Positions 42,896 to 51,140 of a stretch of 64,000 bases of DNA are shown here, one piece after another (position 1 is the first letter of the stretch; each line of letters opens with the position of its first letter). Where the stretch lies: NCBI RefSeq assembly GCF_019904295.1, contig NZ_CP065362.1, positions 62,001 to 126,000 of the forward strand. The letters are read 5' to 3'. This DNA comes from Ruegeria sp. SCSIO 43209. Its GTDB lineage: Bacteria; Pseudomonadota; Alphaproteobacteria; Rhodobacterales; Rhodobacteraceae. The notes below the pieces were generated by a model. It searched no databases and was not told the DNA's origin. It worked only from the letters and a program-made list of their open reading frames with translations. A program made the translations under genes and the position numbers.

Positions 42896-44134
42896 ATGAC
42901 AGAACAAGTGACCATCATCGGCGCAGGAATCGTCGGCATCTGTTGCGCTTTGTCGCTGCAGGAACGGGGCATTCAGGTTCGGCTGATCGATCGAGGTGAG
43001 CCGGGTCAGGAAACCTCGTTCGGGAATGCTGGTGTGGTTTCGCCTTGGTCGATCATTCCGCAAGCAATGCCCGGTATCTGGAAAATGCTGCCCAAAATGT
43101 TGCTTGACCCAAAGAGCGCGCTGTCAGTCAGGCCCAGCTTCTGGCCCAAAATGATTCCTTGGGGGTTGCGATTTCTCGGAAACTCAGGAGAAAAAACTGT
43201 TCGCGAAGTCTCGGACGCGATGGAGGTTCTTTGTCGCCCCTCCGTCGATCTGTACCGGCGTCATTTACATGGTACCGGGCACGAGAACCTGATCACCGAT
43301 AGCTATTACATCCACGCCTTTCGCCGACCAGAACAGGCTGATCTGGACGGGCTTGGATATCTTATCCGCCGAGAAAAAGGCGGTGATCTGGAACGCGTCG
43401 ACGGTGACGAACTGCGCCGATTGGAGCCCGCTATGTCCGAAGCGTTCAAAGGTGCGATCGTGATCAAAGGGCAAGCGCGTGTAACCGCTCCGGGACGTGT
43501 GGGAGCGGTTTTGGCCGAAAAGGCGCAAGTGCAAGGTGCTGAGATTGTGCAAACCGAAGTCACCAAGCTTACCCCCGCAGAAGAGGGTGGTTGGCAGATT
43601 GCAACTGCGCAGGATACGCTAACCGCCAGCCATGTTGTTCTTGCGGCAGGCGTATGGTCTGCCGACCTGTTGAAACCATTGGGATTGCCTATGCCCCTCG
43701 TGGCCGAAAGGGGCTATCATGTCGAATTCCCAACCCCTGCGGTCGAACTGAACAACTCGGTCATGGATGTGGATGCAAAGGTGGTCGCAAGTTCGATGCT
43801 TGGGGGGCTTAGGGTCGCCGGTACGGCTGAATTCGGCAGCGCCGATGCACCCGCTGACCCACGGAAGAAGCAAATCCTGTCCCGACAGGCCAAGGCCATG
43901 ATGCCCGAGCTTGATACAGATGAGGCGCGGTTTTGGATGGGTCGGCGCCCGTCATTCCCGGACAGCTTGCCGGCAATCGGGCATTTAAAGGACCAAGAGG
44001 GGCTCTATGCAGCGTTCGGGCATTCTCATTACGGGCTGATGATGGCCCCGAAAACCGGCGAGCTAGTGGCGGATATCGTCTTGGATCGCATCCCGAATAT
44101 CGATCTAGCACCGTATACACCAACCCGGTTTTGA
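42896..44134 (+). CDS. FAD-dependent D-amino-acid dehydrogenase-like oxidoreductase
   Basis: The 412-residue DAO-family flavoprotein has the N-terminal dinucleotide motif TIIGAGIVGICCALSL (GxGxxG at 9-14), ETSFGNAGVVSPWS, and the C-terminal FAD site WMGRRPSFPDSLPAIG and FGHSHYGLMMAP. It resembles DadA. It starts 4 bases after the permease stop and so is in the transporter operon. Oxidative deamination of a D-amino acid would release a 2-oxo acid and ammonia; with the racemase next door the operon could use both enantiomers. Confidence 0.88.
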   Translation: MTEQVTIIGAGIVGICCALSLQERGIQVRLIDRGEPGQETSFGNAGVVSPWSIIPQAMPGIWKMLPKMLLDPKSALSVRPSFWPKMIPWGLRFLGNSGEKTVREVSDAMEVLCRPSVDLYRRHLHGTGHENLITDSYYIHAFRRPEQADLDGLGYLIRREKGGDLERVDGDELRRLEPAMSEAFKGAIVIKGQARVTAPGRVGAVLAEKAQVQGAEIVQTEVTKLTPAEEGGWQIATAQDTLTASHVVLAAGVWSADLLKPLGLPMPLVAERGYHVEFPTPAVELNNSVMDVDAKVVASSMLGGLRVAGTAEFGSADAPADPRKKQILSRQAKAMMPELDTDEARFWMGRRPSFPDSLPAIGHLKDQEGLYAAFGHSHYGLMMAPKTGELVADIVLDRIPNIDLAPYTPTRF

Positions 44135-44158
44135 ACGTTCAAATCAAAAAAGGACCTG

Positions 44159-44908
44159 ATGACAATGCCAATTTATCAAGGCGGCCAGAATATCTGCGGG
44201 GCCTCAATCGGTGTGCTTTGCCTTGAAAGCTATTTCCCAAAGCCACCGGGCCATATCAAGAACCCGTCCAGCCTGCCATTTCCGGTTCTGTATGAAATGA
44301 TCGACGGGGTGACTGTCCCGACACTTCTGAACAACCCTACGCCGGAATTGCTTGAACCCTTCATCGAAGGTGCCAGACGGCTTGAGGCCGAAGGCGTGCG
44401 CGCCATTACCGGCAGCTGTGGCTTTCTTGCGCTGTTTCAAAAGGAACTGGCGGCAGCGGTTTCTGTTCCCGTCTTTGCCTCCAGCCTGATCCAAGTGCCG
44501 CTGGCTTATCACATGACCGGCGCGAACGCTCCGGTGGGTGTTTTGACTGCAGACGCGTCTGCTTTGACCGCCCGGCATTTTGAAGGCGTCGGTGCCGCCG
44601 GTGTTCCGGTGGCGGTGAAGGGACTGGAGGACACTAGTGAATTTGCAGAAGTGATCTTGCGGAATACCCGCACCCGTATGGACACAGACCTGATCGAGGC
44701 CGAGGTCCTGAACGCAGCCCGTAGCCTGATGCTTGAGGCCCCTGATATCCGCTCGCTGGTTTTGGAGTGTACAGACCTGCCGCCCTACGCATCGCGCCTT
44801 CAGGAAGAACTGCGCCTTCCCGTGTATGATCTGACGACACTTGCGCAAATGGCACATTCCGTAGCGGCCCGCGAGCTATACTCTGGATTGATGCCCTGGC
44901 AGCGTTAG
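44159..44908 (+). CDS. aspartate/glutamate racemase-family protein
   Basis: The 249-residue protein has the two cysteines expected for cofactor-free Asp/Glu/hydantoin racemases: Cys87 in ITGSCGFLALF and Cys204 in VLECTDLPPY. It starts at ATG 44159 after AAAAGGA. It might interconvert L and D forms of the imported amino acid to feed the oxidase and the lyase. Some family members are isomerases or decarboxylases, so the reaction is inferred. Confidence 0.8.
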   Translation: MTMPIYQGGQNICGASIGVLCLESYFPKPPGHIKNPSSLPFPVLYEMIDGVTVPTLLNNPTPELLEPFIEGARRLEAEGVRAITGSCGFLALFQKELAAAVSVPVFASSLIQVPLAYHMTGANAPVGVLTADASALTARHFEGVGAAGVPVAVKGLEDTSEFAEVILRNTRTRMDTDLIEAEVLNAARSLMLEAPDIRSLVLECTDLPPYASRLQEELRLPVYDLTTLAQMAHSVAARELYSGLMPWQR

Positions 44909-45008
44909 TGCGTGCCAATCAATTCGAATGAAGGAATGACATGGACCATGGCCGTAACCTCAGGATATCTGAGGTCTTGCAACAATGCCAAAGCTGCAGG
45001 AGTGCTAT

Positions 45009-45737
45009 GTGACCATTGATCTGTCCATTTTGATGGCCGCCATTTGCCTCGGGGCAATGCTGCAGGTTGGCGTGGGCATCGGTTTCAGTATCATCGCGGG
45101 TCCCCCGATGATGATCCTGCTCGGCACCTCGACGGCAGTTCCCATATTGCTGTTGCTGAATACCCTTGTGTCGGTAGTCGCGACGGACCGTCATGTACTA
45201 AAGAACAACAAGCCACTCATTCTTAATGCGATCATCGCATGTTGTGTCGGTGTAGCTGCCGGTCTTACTGTTTATCCGTTGTTGAACGAGGCGTTTGTTC
45301 TGGCCTTGACGGCCTGCTTGTTGTTGATCGGTTTAATCACCACCCTGCTTCCCTTGCGCGGCACAATCGGGCGTTTTGGGTTTTCAGCCATAACAGGACT
45401 GTCCGGGCTTGCGACCGTCTGGGCAGCAACACCGGGCCCACTTATGGTGTTTGGTTTGATCGCAAAGGGCCGTTCAGCAAAAGAGGTGGCCAAGTTGGTG
45501 CAACCCATCGCGCTGGTGGCTTATGGCATTGCATTCCTGTTGCACAGCCTGTCCGAAACGCAGGCCATCACATACGGGCCGCAACTGCTCGGCTTTGTCA
45601 TAATCACGCTGGTAGGCAGCCTGCTTGGACGGGCAGGGGGCCCTTACTTGCCGCAATCGGTCGTCATAGCCGCGATCCGCGTGGTTTCTTTCATCGCTTG
45701 CTGTGTCCTGTTCCAGCGCGCCTATATGATTGCATAA
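45009..45737 (+). CDS. TauE/SafE-family sulfite/anion exporter (CuyZ-like)
   Basis: The 242-residue membrane protein has 7-8 hydrophobic segments and TauE/SafE features (LGAMLQVGVGIGFSIIAGP, then GATVWAATPGP-like segment). A GTG start at 45009 with AGGAG 6 bases upstream is better than ATG 44985, which lacks a site. In sulfonate degraders, members next to a desulfonating enzyme export the sulfite set free. Here it precedes a cysteate-lyase-family gene by 16 bases, which supports that role. Confidence 0.83.
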   Translation: MTIDLSILMAAICLGAMLQVGVGIGFSIIAGPPMMILLGTSTAVPILLLLNTLVSVVATDRHVLKNNKPLILNAIIACCVGVAAGLTVYPLLNEAFVLALTACLLLIGLITTLLPLRGTIGRFGFSAITGLSGLATVWAATPGPLMVFGLIAKGRSAKEVAKLVQPIALVAYGIAFLLHSLSETQAITYGPQLLGFVIITLVGSLLGRAGGPYLPQSVVIAAIRVVSFIACCVLFQRAYMIA

Positions 45738-45753
45738 TCCCGGGAGGTACACG

Positions 45754-46770
45754 ATGCAACGAAACGACAATCTGGAGAGATTTCCTCGCGCCCGGCTTAT
45801 GTCGGGCCCGACACCTCTGGAACGTTTGGACAGGTTGTCGGCGGAATTGGGGATCGATCTCTGGCTCAAGCGCGATGATCTGACGGAGCTTGTGTTTGGC
45901 GGCAATAAAACACGGCAGCTCGAATTCTACTTCGGCGATGCTCAGCAACAAGGTGCCGATACCATTCTAATCACCGGTGCTGTTCAGTCCAATTTTGTCC
46001 GATCTGCAGCTGCGGCGGCCGCTAAGCTGGGGATGCAATCCGTGCTTCAATTAGAAGAGCGTGTCCCAGATATGGACGAAGAGTATTACAGGTCCGGGAA
46101 CGTATTTTTGGCACAGATTCTGGGTGCCGAGCATATGAGCTATCCCGAGGGCGAAGACGAAGCTGGGGCCGACGCGGCATTGCACGCGCGTGCTGACGAA
46201 TTGAAGGCCCAAGGCCGCACGCCATACGTCATTCATCTGGGCTTGAATCATCCACCTCTGGGGGCGTTGGGCTATGTCGTTGGCGGACAGGAATTGTGCG
46301 CCCAGATGCCCAATTTCGATGCGGTGGTTGTGCCGTCAGGCAGTGGTGCTACGCATGGCGGTTTGCTAACCGGTCTAGCACTGGAAGGCAGCACGGCCCC
46401 GGTATTTGGAATATGCGTGCGCAGAGATCGCGAGAAGCAACACGCCCGCATGATGATCGTTCTACAGAACCTTGCAAACTTGCTGGATGTTGATGCCGCT
46501 CGATTGCAGGCGCGGATCGATGTCTATGACGATGCATTGCCGCCAGGTTACGGCAAAGTGAACGCAAGAACGCGTGCCGCACTAGAAAAAATGGCACGGA
46601 CCGAAGGGGTTTTCCTCGACCCGGTTTATTCCGCCAAGACATTCGCCGGTTTGATGCATCTGGTTGAAAGCCAGAAGATTAAACCGGGTCAGAAGGTCAT
46701 TCTGCTGCACACCGGCGGGCTGCCGGCCCTTTTTGGATATCAAAATGAACTGGCGGACAATCTGACTTGA
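45754..46770 (+). CDS. D-cysteine desulfhydrase / L-cysteate sulfo-lyase family PLP enzyme (CuyA-like)
   Basis: The 338-residue fold-type II PLP enzyme has RFPRARLMSGPTPLERLDRL, the PLP lysine Lys52 in GGNKTRQLEF, GAVQSN (75-80) and the C-terminal DPVYSAKTFAGLMHL, LLHTGGLPALFGY. The family holds ACC deaminase, D-cysteine desulfhydrase and L-cysteate sulfo-lyase (CuyA: cysteate to pyruvate, ammonia and sulfite). The adjacent TauE exporter favours CuyA activity. Residue 81 is Phe where DcyD has His after QSN, so specificity may differ. GGGAGG precedes ATG 45754. CuyA-type chemistry gives 2-aminoacrylate, which the RidA protein downstream could hydrolyse. Confidence 0.85.
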   Translation: MQRNDNLERFPRARLMSGPTPLERLDRLSAELGIDLWLKRDDLTELVFGGNKTRQLEFYFGDAQQQGADTILITGAVQSNFVRSAAAAAAKLGMQSVLQLEERVPDMDEEYYRSGNVFLAQILGAEHMSYPEGEDEAGADAALHARADELKAQGRTPYVIHLGLNHPPLGALGYVVGGQELCAQMPNFDAVVVPSGSGATHGGLLTGLALEGSTAPVFGICVRRDREKQHARMMIVLQNLANLLDVDAARLQARIDVYDDALPPGYGKVNARTRAALEKMARTEGVFLDPVYSAKTFAGLMHLVESQKIKPGQKVILLHTGGLPALFGYQNELADNLT

Positions 46771-46886
46771 ATGAACCTCGGCCTCGTAATGCCGGCTTCT
46801 GATCTATGGCTCCCATTGGCATTTAAACGCTTGTGCCGTGGGCAGCTCAAATCACTGCTAAATTCAACAATGAGAAAGTACAAGTT

Positions 46887-47231
46887 ATGACAATCACCCG
46901 CATCGAAACCGGTCAGCGCATGAGCCGGATCGTCAAACACAACGGCGTTGCCTACCTGTGCGGTCAGACTTCGGACGCGCCGACCGTGGCAGATCAGACG
47001 CAGGACATTCTGGCCAAGATTGAGGATCTTTTGCAAAAGGCAGGCAGCGACAAGACCCGCATCCTAAAATGCGAAATCTGGTTGGCGGATATGGCAGACT
47101 TTGCCGAGATGAATGCCGTTTGGGACGCTTGGGTGCCTGAAGGCCACGCGCCCGCCCGCGCCTGCGGAGAATCCAAGCTCGCCCGTGATGTATTGAAGGT
47201 CGAAATGATCGTGACGGCAGCTTACGACTGA
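46887..47231 (+). CDS. RidA/YjgF-family enamine-imine deaminase
   Basis: The 114-residue protein has the RidA core YLCGQTSDAP (about 23-32) and HAPARACGES with the carboxylate-binding Arg91. RidA hydrolyses 2-aminoacrylate and related imines to the keto acid and ammonia. It is the last gene of the LysR/TRAP locus, 116 bases after the lyase, and fits removal of the lyase or oxidase intermediates. The frame is open upstream to 46833, but ATG 46887 gives the normal length. Confidence 0.88.
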   Translation: MTITRIETGQRMSRIVKHNGVAYLCGQTSDAPTVADQTQDILAKIEDLLQKAGSDKTRILKCEIWLADMADFAEMNAVWDAWVPEGHAPARACGESKLARDVLKVEMIVTAAYD

Positions 47232-47252
47232 GCGGCGGCTGATTGCGGTTAA

Positions 47253-47327
47253 TAGGGTAGGTTTTCTGGACCTTTGCAAGTCCAGTCCCTCGGAGATTGA
47301 GCTATTCACGGTCCAGAAAACACCCTA
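47253..47327 (+). terminator. large nested hairpin after ridA
   Basis: TAGGGT-ag-GTTTTCTGGACC (47253-47272) pairs with GGTCCAGAAAACACCCTA (47310-47327): 18 pairs with a 2-base bulge and a 37-base loop. Inside, CTGGAC (47266-47271) can instead pair with GTCCAG near 47279-47284, so two mutually exclusive folds exist. It begins 22 bases after the ridA stop and may end or attenuate the transcript; no clear T-run follows. Confidence 0.5.
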
Positions 47328-47677
47328 GGTCTTCGCTTCAGCATTCGCGTGCCCACATTTGCGTCTCTGAAAGCGATTGCTGACGGGAGATGACGGCGAT
47401 GCGTTAGTTTCGCAGTTTCACCACCAACTGGCATGTGATGCGCGCCCGGTGGGTTCATATCGATTGACCGAAGTCATCGTCGTGGATTCAAATCCTCACG
47501 CATCCTGGGTGAGTCAAGAAACAACGCACGATAAATAGCGCTATTCGAGTGCTATCTCAGATCATTTTGGCCGATTCAGGACTTCGCTATGCTGCTGTTA
47601 ATACAGCAAATTATTGCTTTCCGAATTTGACCAAATAGCTGCGGCGTGTATTCATCGACTTGCAACGAAACGAGCGA
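47328..47677. other. 350-base intergenic region between convergent operons
   Basis: No gene is seen between the ridA hairpin and the convergent ferritin-like gene. A stretch near 47490-47515 (GGATTCAAATCC) resembles a tRNA T-arm but no complete cloverleaf can be built around it. Composition becomes AT-richer toward 47540-47640. Confidence 0.5.
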
Positions 47678-48766
47678 TCAACTCTTTCTCTTTGCAAGAT
47701 ACGTCCAGGTTGGTCCGGCAGTTTCCCCTGATCCATCCGGCAAAGGAATACGCATCAATTTCTGCGCCAGAGACTTGATGTCATACATTGCTGGGACCAA
47801 TGACCTTAGCGCAGTCTTGTCCGTGTTGAACGCAATGTGAAGACCATCAAGCAGGCCGGACCAGGCCGCGTTAAATTCGGCAGATATTTCTGCGATCTCT
47901 GGCGCGTTCTTGAAGTCCCTTTCGGACGGATCATCCCGCATCGGGGATACCGCGCTCCAATCGACGATGAGGTCGCCACCGGTGGGCGGGCCGTCTATGC
48001 TGTCATCTGGTTTATAATACCGGCTGTGCAGGATTTCGTTGAATTTGAAATAGTGCGCAACATCCTCGCGGTGGTCAGGGCCAGGGATGATGTCATTGTC
48101 GCCAGCTCTGTGACCAAGGTCTGCGCCTTCCCCTTCATCCATGATTTTCTTTATCGCCTTCAGCGCGGCCTTACGGCGCTGCGACGGGGTACCAATCACC
48201 TCGATCACCTCACCTCCAGCTCCGAAATAGTCGGCGTTGGTGATTTGTCGTACCTCATTACCGGTAAAAATCGCGGCATCCCCATAAGTATTACAGGCTT
48301 TGCGCAACCTTTCCCGGATGTAGATGTAAAAACCTCCGATCGTATGATAATCACCGCTTTTCGCAGCTCTTTCATCTTTTGGTGCCGTTTCAACCGCACG
48401 AAAGCTTTTGATTTGGTCCGGCGTGAACCGGCGTAGATAAACAGTTGGACCGCGCCCGTTCAGCAGTGGCTGGGGGTATTTGGGTAGCAGCTTAGGATTG
48501 TTCAGCTCCGGAGTTCCGCCAATTGAATTCATGACATTCGCCGCAAGAACCATGTGGAGCATTTCTTCGACCATAACCTGCCGGATCACTTCGATGGGTT
48601 CGGCGTTTACGATTGTTGGCTCAGACCGGTCATACTGGCCTTGTTCGAGGATCGAATAACACGCAGTCGCATAGGGAGGAATGGTAGTGAGTTCAAGAAT
48701 AAGCGCGTCCTGAAACAGTTTACACAGTGTCGCGCGCTCTTTCTCCAGTTTGTCTTTCGAGGTCAT
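47678..48766 (-). CDS. ferritin-like (VioB / iminophenyl-pyruvate dimer synthase-type) protein
   Basis: The 362-residue protein has a ferritin-like four-helix domain (about 10-230) with LILELTTIPPYATACYSIL and VMVEEMLHMVLAANVMNSIGG; the E...EExxH set is a plausible di-iron site of the VioB/RebD-associated family. The C-terminal 130 residues are of unknown role. ATG 48766 overlaps the GMC stop as ATGA and follows a G-run, so the longer frame to 48889 is rejected. It is the last of four coupled genes and may act with the GMC oxidoreductase in an oxidative step. Confidence 0.78.
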   Translation of the reverse strand: MTSKDKLEKERATLCKLFQDALILELTTIPPYATACYSILEQGQYDRSEPTIVNAEPIEVIRQVMVEEMLHMVLAANVMNSIGGTPELNNPKLLPKYPQPLLNGRGPTVYLRRFTPDQIKSFRAVETAPKDERAAKSGDYHTIGGFYIYIRERLRKACNTYGDAAIFTGNEVRQITNADYFGAGGEVIEVIGTPSQRRKAALKAIKKIMDEGEGADLGHRAGDNDIIPGPDHREDVAHYFKFNEILHSRYYKPDDSIDGPPTGGDLIVDWSAVSPMRDDPSERDFKNAPEIAEISAEFNAAWSGLLDGLHIAFNTDKTALRSLVPAMYDIKSLAQKLMRIPLPDGSGETAGPTWTYLAKRKS

Positions 48767-50667
48767 TTTGCCCCCCCTTTCCGAACAGCATCCGATATTG
48801 CTCTGGAGGCTCGGTAAGCCATTGCCGACATCGTGAGTGTCGGGTTCGATGTTGCGATTGTTGGCATCGATCCGGCGCCTACCATCCACAAATTGTCGTG
48901 ATCCCAGGTTCGCATTACGTCATTAGTCACCGAATTGCGCGGGTGCGTTCCGATCCGATGGGTTCCGACAAGATGACCTGCGCCAAAGAACGTATATCCC
49001 CGGCCGTCATAGGTGAAATATCCGGCGTCAGACGGATTGTAGGCCGTGTGGTTTCGAATACCCAGGCGCTGAAAAATCTGCGTACAGGTGTCGTACGCCG
49101 TCGCCAAACCGGCCCGCGAATAGTCATCCAGATCATAGCTGATCACAGGGCGATATTCACCCATCGGTGTGCGATAGGCGGGATCAATCGTGACTCGGTT
49201 GGTCGAGCGGGGCAGTTGTTCGACCATCGTACCGATGCGAACCTGTCTTTGAACATCGTGATATAATTTGTCACGAAGCGCTTTGCCAAAGAGGTTCTCC
49301 TGTTCAACAAAGCGCGCCACATCCGTGTTTGGGGCCCCGGTGGCAAAGTTCCAGCCCCAGTTTCCGATCTCAAGCCTATGGGCGGCAGTTCTGTCACGAA
49401 AGGTCCCGTCCCGGAAATTGGCGTAGCTTGACGTCGATCCCGGCCCACGAAACGGACCAACCGGCTCGGGCGCGGAACCCCAAGTCATCATGTAGGGATG
49501 ATCCATCAGGTTGCGGCCCAGTTCGCCGCTGGTCCGACAAATCTCGGAAGCCAGCGCAAGAGTTACGTTTTCCACCGCTCCACCAGCAAGGACGTATTGT
49601 TTGCCCTTGGCACGGCGCAGTTCGTATTGCGCAACACCGGAGAACGAGTATTTCTTGTACACGATACCCGAAACCCGACCGCTTTCGGCAAGCTCGACCT
49701 TGGACGCCACGGCTTGCGTGATTGTTTTCATGTGATGTTTGCGAATGTGCTTGGCATCTTCCAGCGTCTTCATCGCATTGTATTTTGCCTGAATTGGGCA
49801 GATCGGAATGCAGCTTGAGTTGCCCTCGCACCGCTGGCCCATATAGGCAAATGGACCGGTCGATCCTCGCGGGCGAAACTGATACCGCATTTTGCGACCC
49901 ACGGGTATACCATTGGCATTCTTTGGCTTACGCGGGGTTGAGTTGCGGCCTTGCGGCGTGCGTGAGACTTTCAGTTTGACCGTGTCTTTAGGGTCTTCGC
50001 CAATTTCAATGGGCATGCCGTCTGCCCGGGCAAAGAACCCGTCGATATAAGACGAGGGTATCGAGTGCATGGGGAAGTCATATCCTTTGGCAAAGTACCC
50101 ACGGTTATCATGCTTGCCTGAGGTCTTTATTCCCAGCGCTCTGGGTGTCTGTTCCTCGGCGTCTGCTGAGACGCCGATTTCCCACTCGGCTCTTTCATAG
50201 TCGGATCTAATATCCTTGTAGCCAAATGGCCAATCGACCCCCTGGCCGAACCTGCTCTGCATTTCGAAATCTGCGGGCATCATCCGAAGACTGGTGCCCA
50301 GCCAGTGCAAGGAGGTCCCGCCATAGGCACGCAGATAGTTGCTGCCAAACGGCAGCGGCCCGCGCTGAACAAAATACCCGTTTGTGTCCGGTTCGGTGCC
50401 GCGAACCGCCGTGATGTCCAGCACCGAGGGTGACGGCAAAGTCGGTAGATCCGGATAGGGTGAGTTCGGTGTTTTCGCCAACGAGAGGTAGTACTGATCC
50501 AGATAGGATCGGTAGGTCTCCCACGTTTTGCCATGATCCGCACCGGCCTCGAGGATCAGAACAGTGTGCCCTGCTGACACAAGCTCTTTCGCCAGAATGG
50601 CACCGGAAAATCCTGCCCCTACAATGACCACATCATAGGTTCTGTCGTCGTCTGTAATCGCGTTCAT
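48763..50667 (-). CDS. GMC-family FAD oxidoreductase
   Basis: The 634-residue flavoprotein has the FAD motif VVIVGAGFSGAILAKEL (GxGxxG at 17-22), LPFGSNYLRAYGGTSLHWLGTS (about 108-129), and the C-terminal substrate/FAD region GAGHLVGTHRIG and GSMPTIATSNPTLTMSAMAYRAS with an active-site His. Four Cys in RCEGNSSCIPICPIQ (about 270-285) match the Cys-rich motif of gluconate/sorbitol-type GMC dehydrogenases. Both ends overlap neighbours by 4 bases. Together with the small subunit upstream it probably forms an alcohol or sugar dehydrogenase. Confidence 0.88.
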   Translation of the reverse strand: MNAITDDDRTYDVVIVGAGFSGAILAKELVSAGHTVLILEAGADHGKTWETYRSYLDQYYLSLAKTPNSPYPDLPTLPSPSVLDITAVRGTEPDTNGYFVQRGPLPFGSNYLRAYGGTSLHWLGTSLRMMPADFEMQSRFGQGVDWPFGYKDIRSDYERAEWEIGVSADAEEQTPRALGIKTSGKHDNRGYFAKGYDFPMHSIPSSYIDGFFARADGMPIEIGEDPKDTVKLKVSRTPQGRNSTPRKPKNANGIPVGRKMRYQFRPRGSTGPFAYMGQRCEGNSSCIPICPIQAKYNAMKTLEDAKHIRKHHMKTITQAVASKVELAESGRVSGIVYKKYSFSGVAQYELRRAKGKQYVLAGGAVENVTLALASEICRTSGELGRNLMDHPYMMTWGSAPEPVGPFRGPGSTSSYANFRDGTFRDRTAAHRLEIGNWGWNFATGAPNTDVARFVEQENLFGKALRDKLYHDVQRQVRIGTMVEQLPRSTNRVTIDPAYRTPMGEYRPVISYDLDDYSRAGLATAYDTCTQIFQRLGIRNHTAYNPSDAGYFTYDGRGYTFFGAGHLVGTHRIGTHPRNSVTNDVMRTWDHDNLWMVGAGSMPTIATSNPTLTMSAMAYRASRAISDAVRKGGAK

Positions 50668-51140
50668 TGGCCCGCCTCCCGTTTCCGAGGAGGTTCAAGC
50701 GCCCAAGCACCAAAACCCTGCTGCTTTGCCCCCATGGGATGGGCACCGATGGCGTCCCAGACCAATCCCTCCTTGTACGAGCGTGTCGAGATGATCTTGA
50801 CCACATCAAAGCGAGAAGCGCCGTAGCTTTCGCGCCATTCTTGCGAAAGCGGAACCCACTGACCCGTGTACCAAAGCTGAATCAGCGAACGCGCAATCGG
50901 GCCAAGGCACCTGTCCGACAGATAAGTTTGGCGGATAATCTGATCATCGTCCCCTTGCCCGAGGGATTGAGCGTGAGACAGAAACCGGTTCAAAATCTCT
51001 TCTGGTAGAACCTGTCGGAATTGATGCCAGTATTCCCCGGTGCACCCGGTCCCTTGCAACTCGGCACTATTGTAACCCGTCAATGCCGCGCTGACCGTCA
51101 GGAAGGCCTGATGGGCGGGACTGTTGTCATGCTGTGACAT
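50664..51140 (-). CDS. FAD-dehydrogenase small subunit (sorbitol/gluconate 2-dehydrogenase subunit 3 type)
   Basis: The 158-residue protein has FLTVSAALTGYNSAELQGTG and the C-terminal AIGAHPMGAKQQGFGAWALEPP, both typical of the FAD-SLDH small-subunit family. Unlike many relatives it shows no Tat or Sec signal, so the complex may be cytoplasmic. ATG 51140 with GGAGA is chosen; it overlaps the preceding gene by 14 bases and its stop overlaps the GMC start by 4. Confidence 0.82.
   Translation of the reverse strand: MSQHDNSPAHQAFLTVSAALTGYNSAELQGTGCTGEYWHQFRQVLPEEILNRFLSHAQSLGQGDDDQIIRQTYLSDRCLGPIARSLIQLWYTGQWVPLSQEWRESYGASRFDVVKIISTRSYKEGLVWDAIGAHPMGAKQQGFGAWALEPPRKREAGQ

Noticed and set aside
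47490-47520. tRNA T-arm-like sequence GGATTCAAATCC
   Set aside because: Acceptor, D and anticodon stems cannot be built around it, and the T-stem itself does not pair properly.
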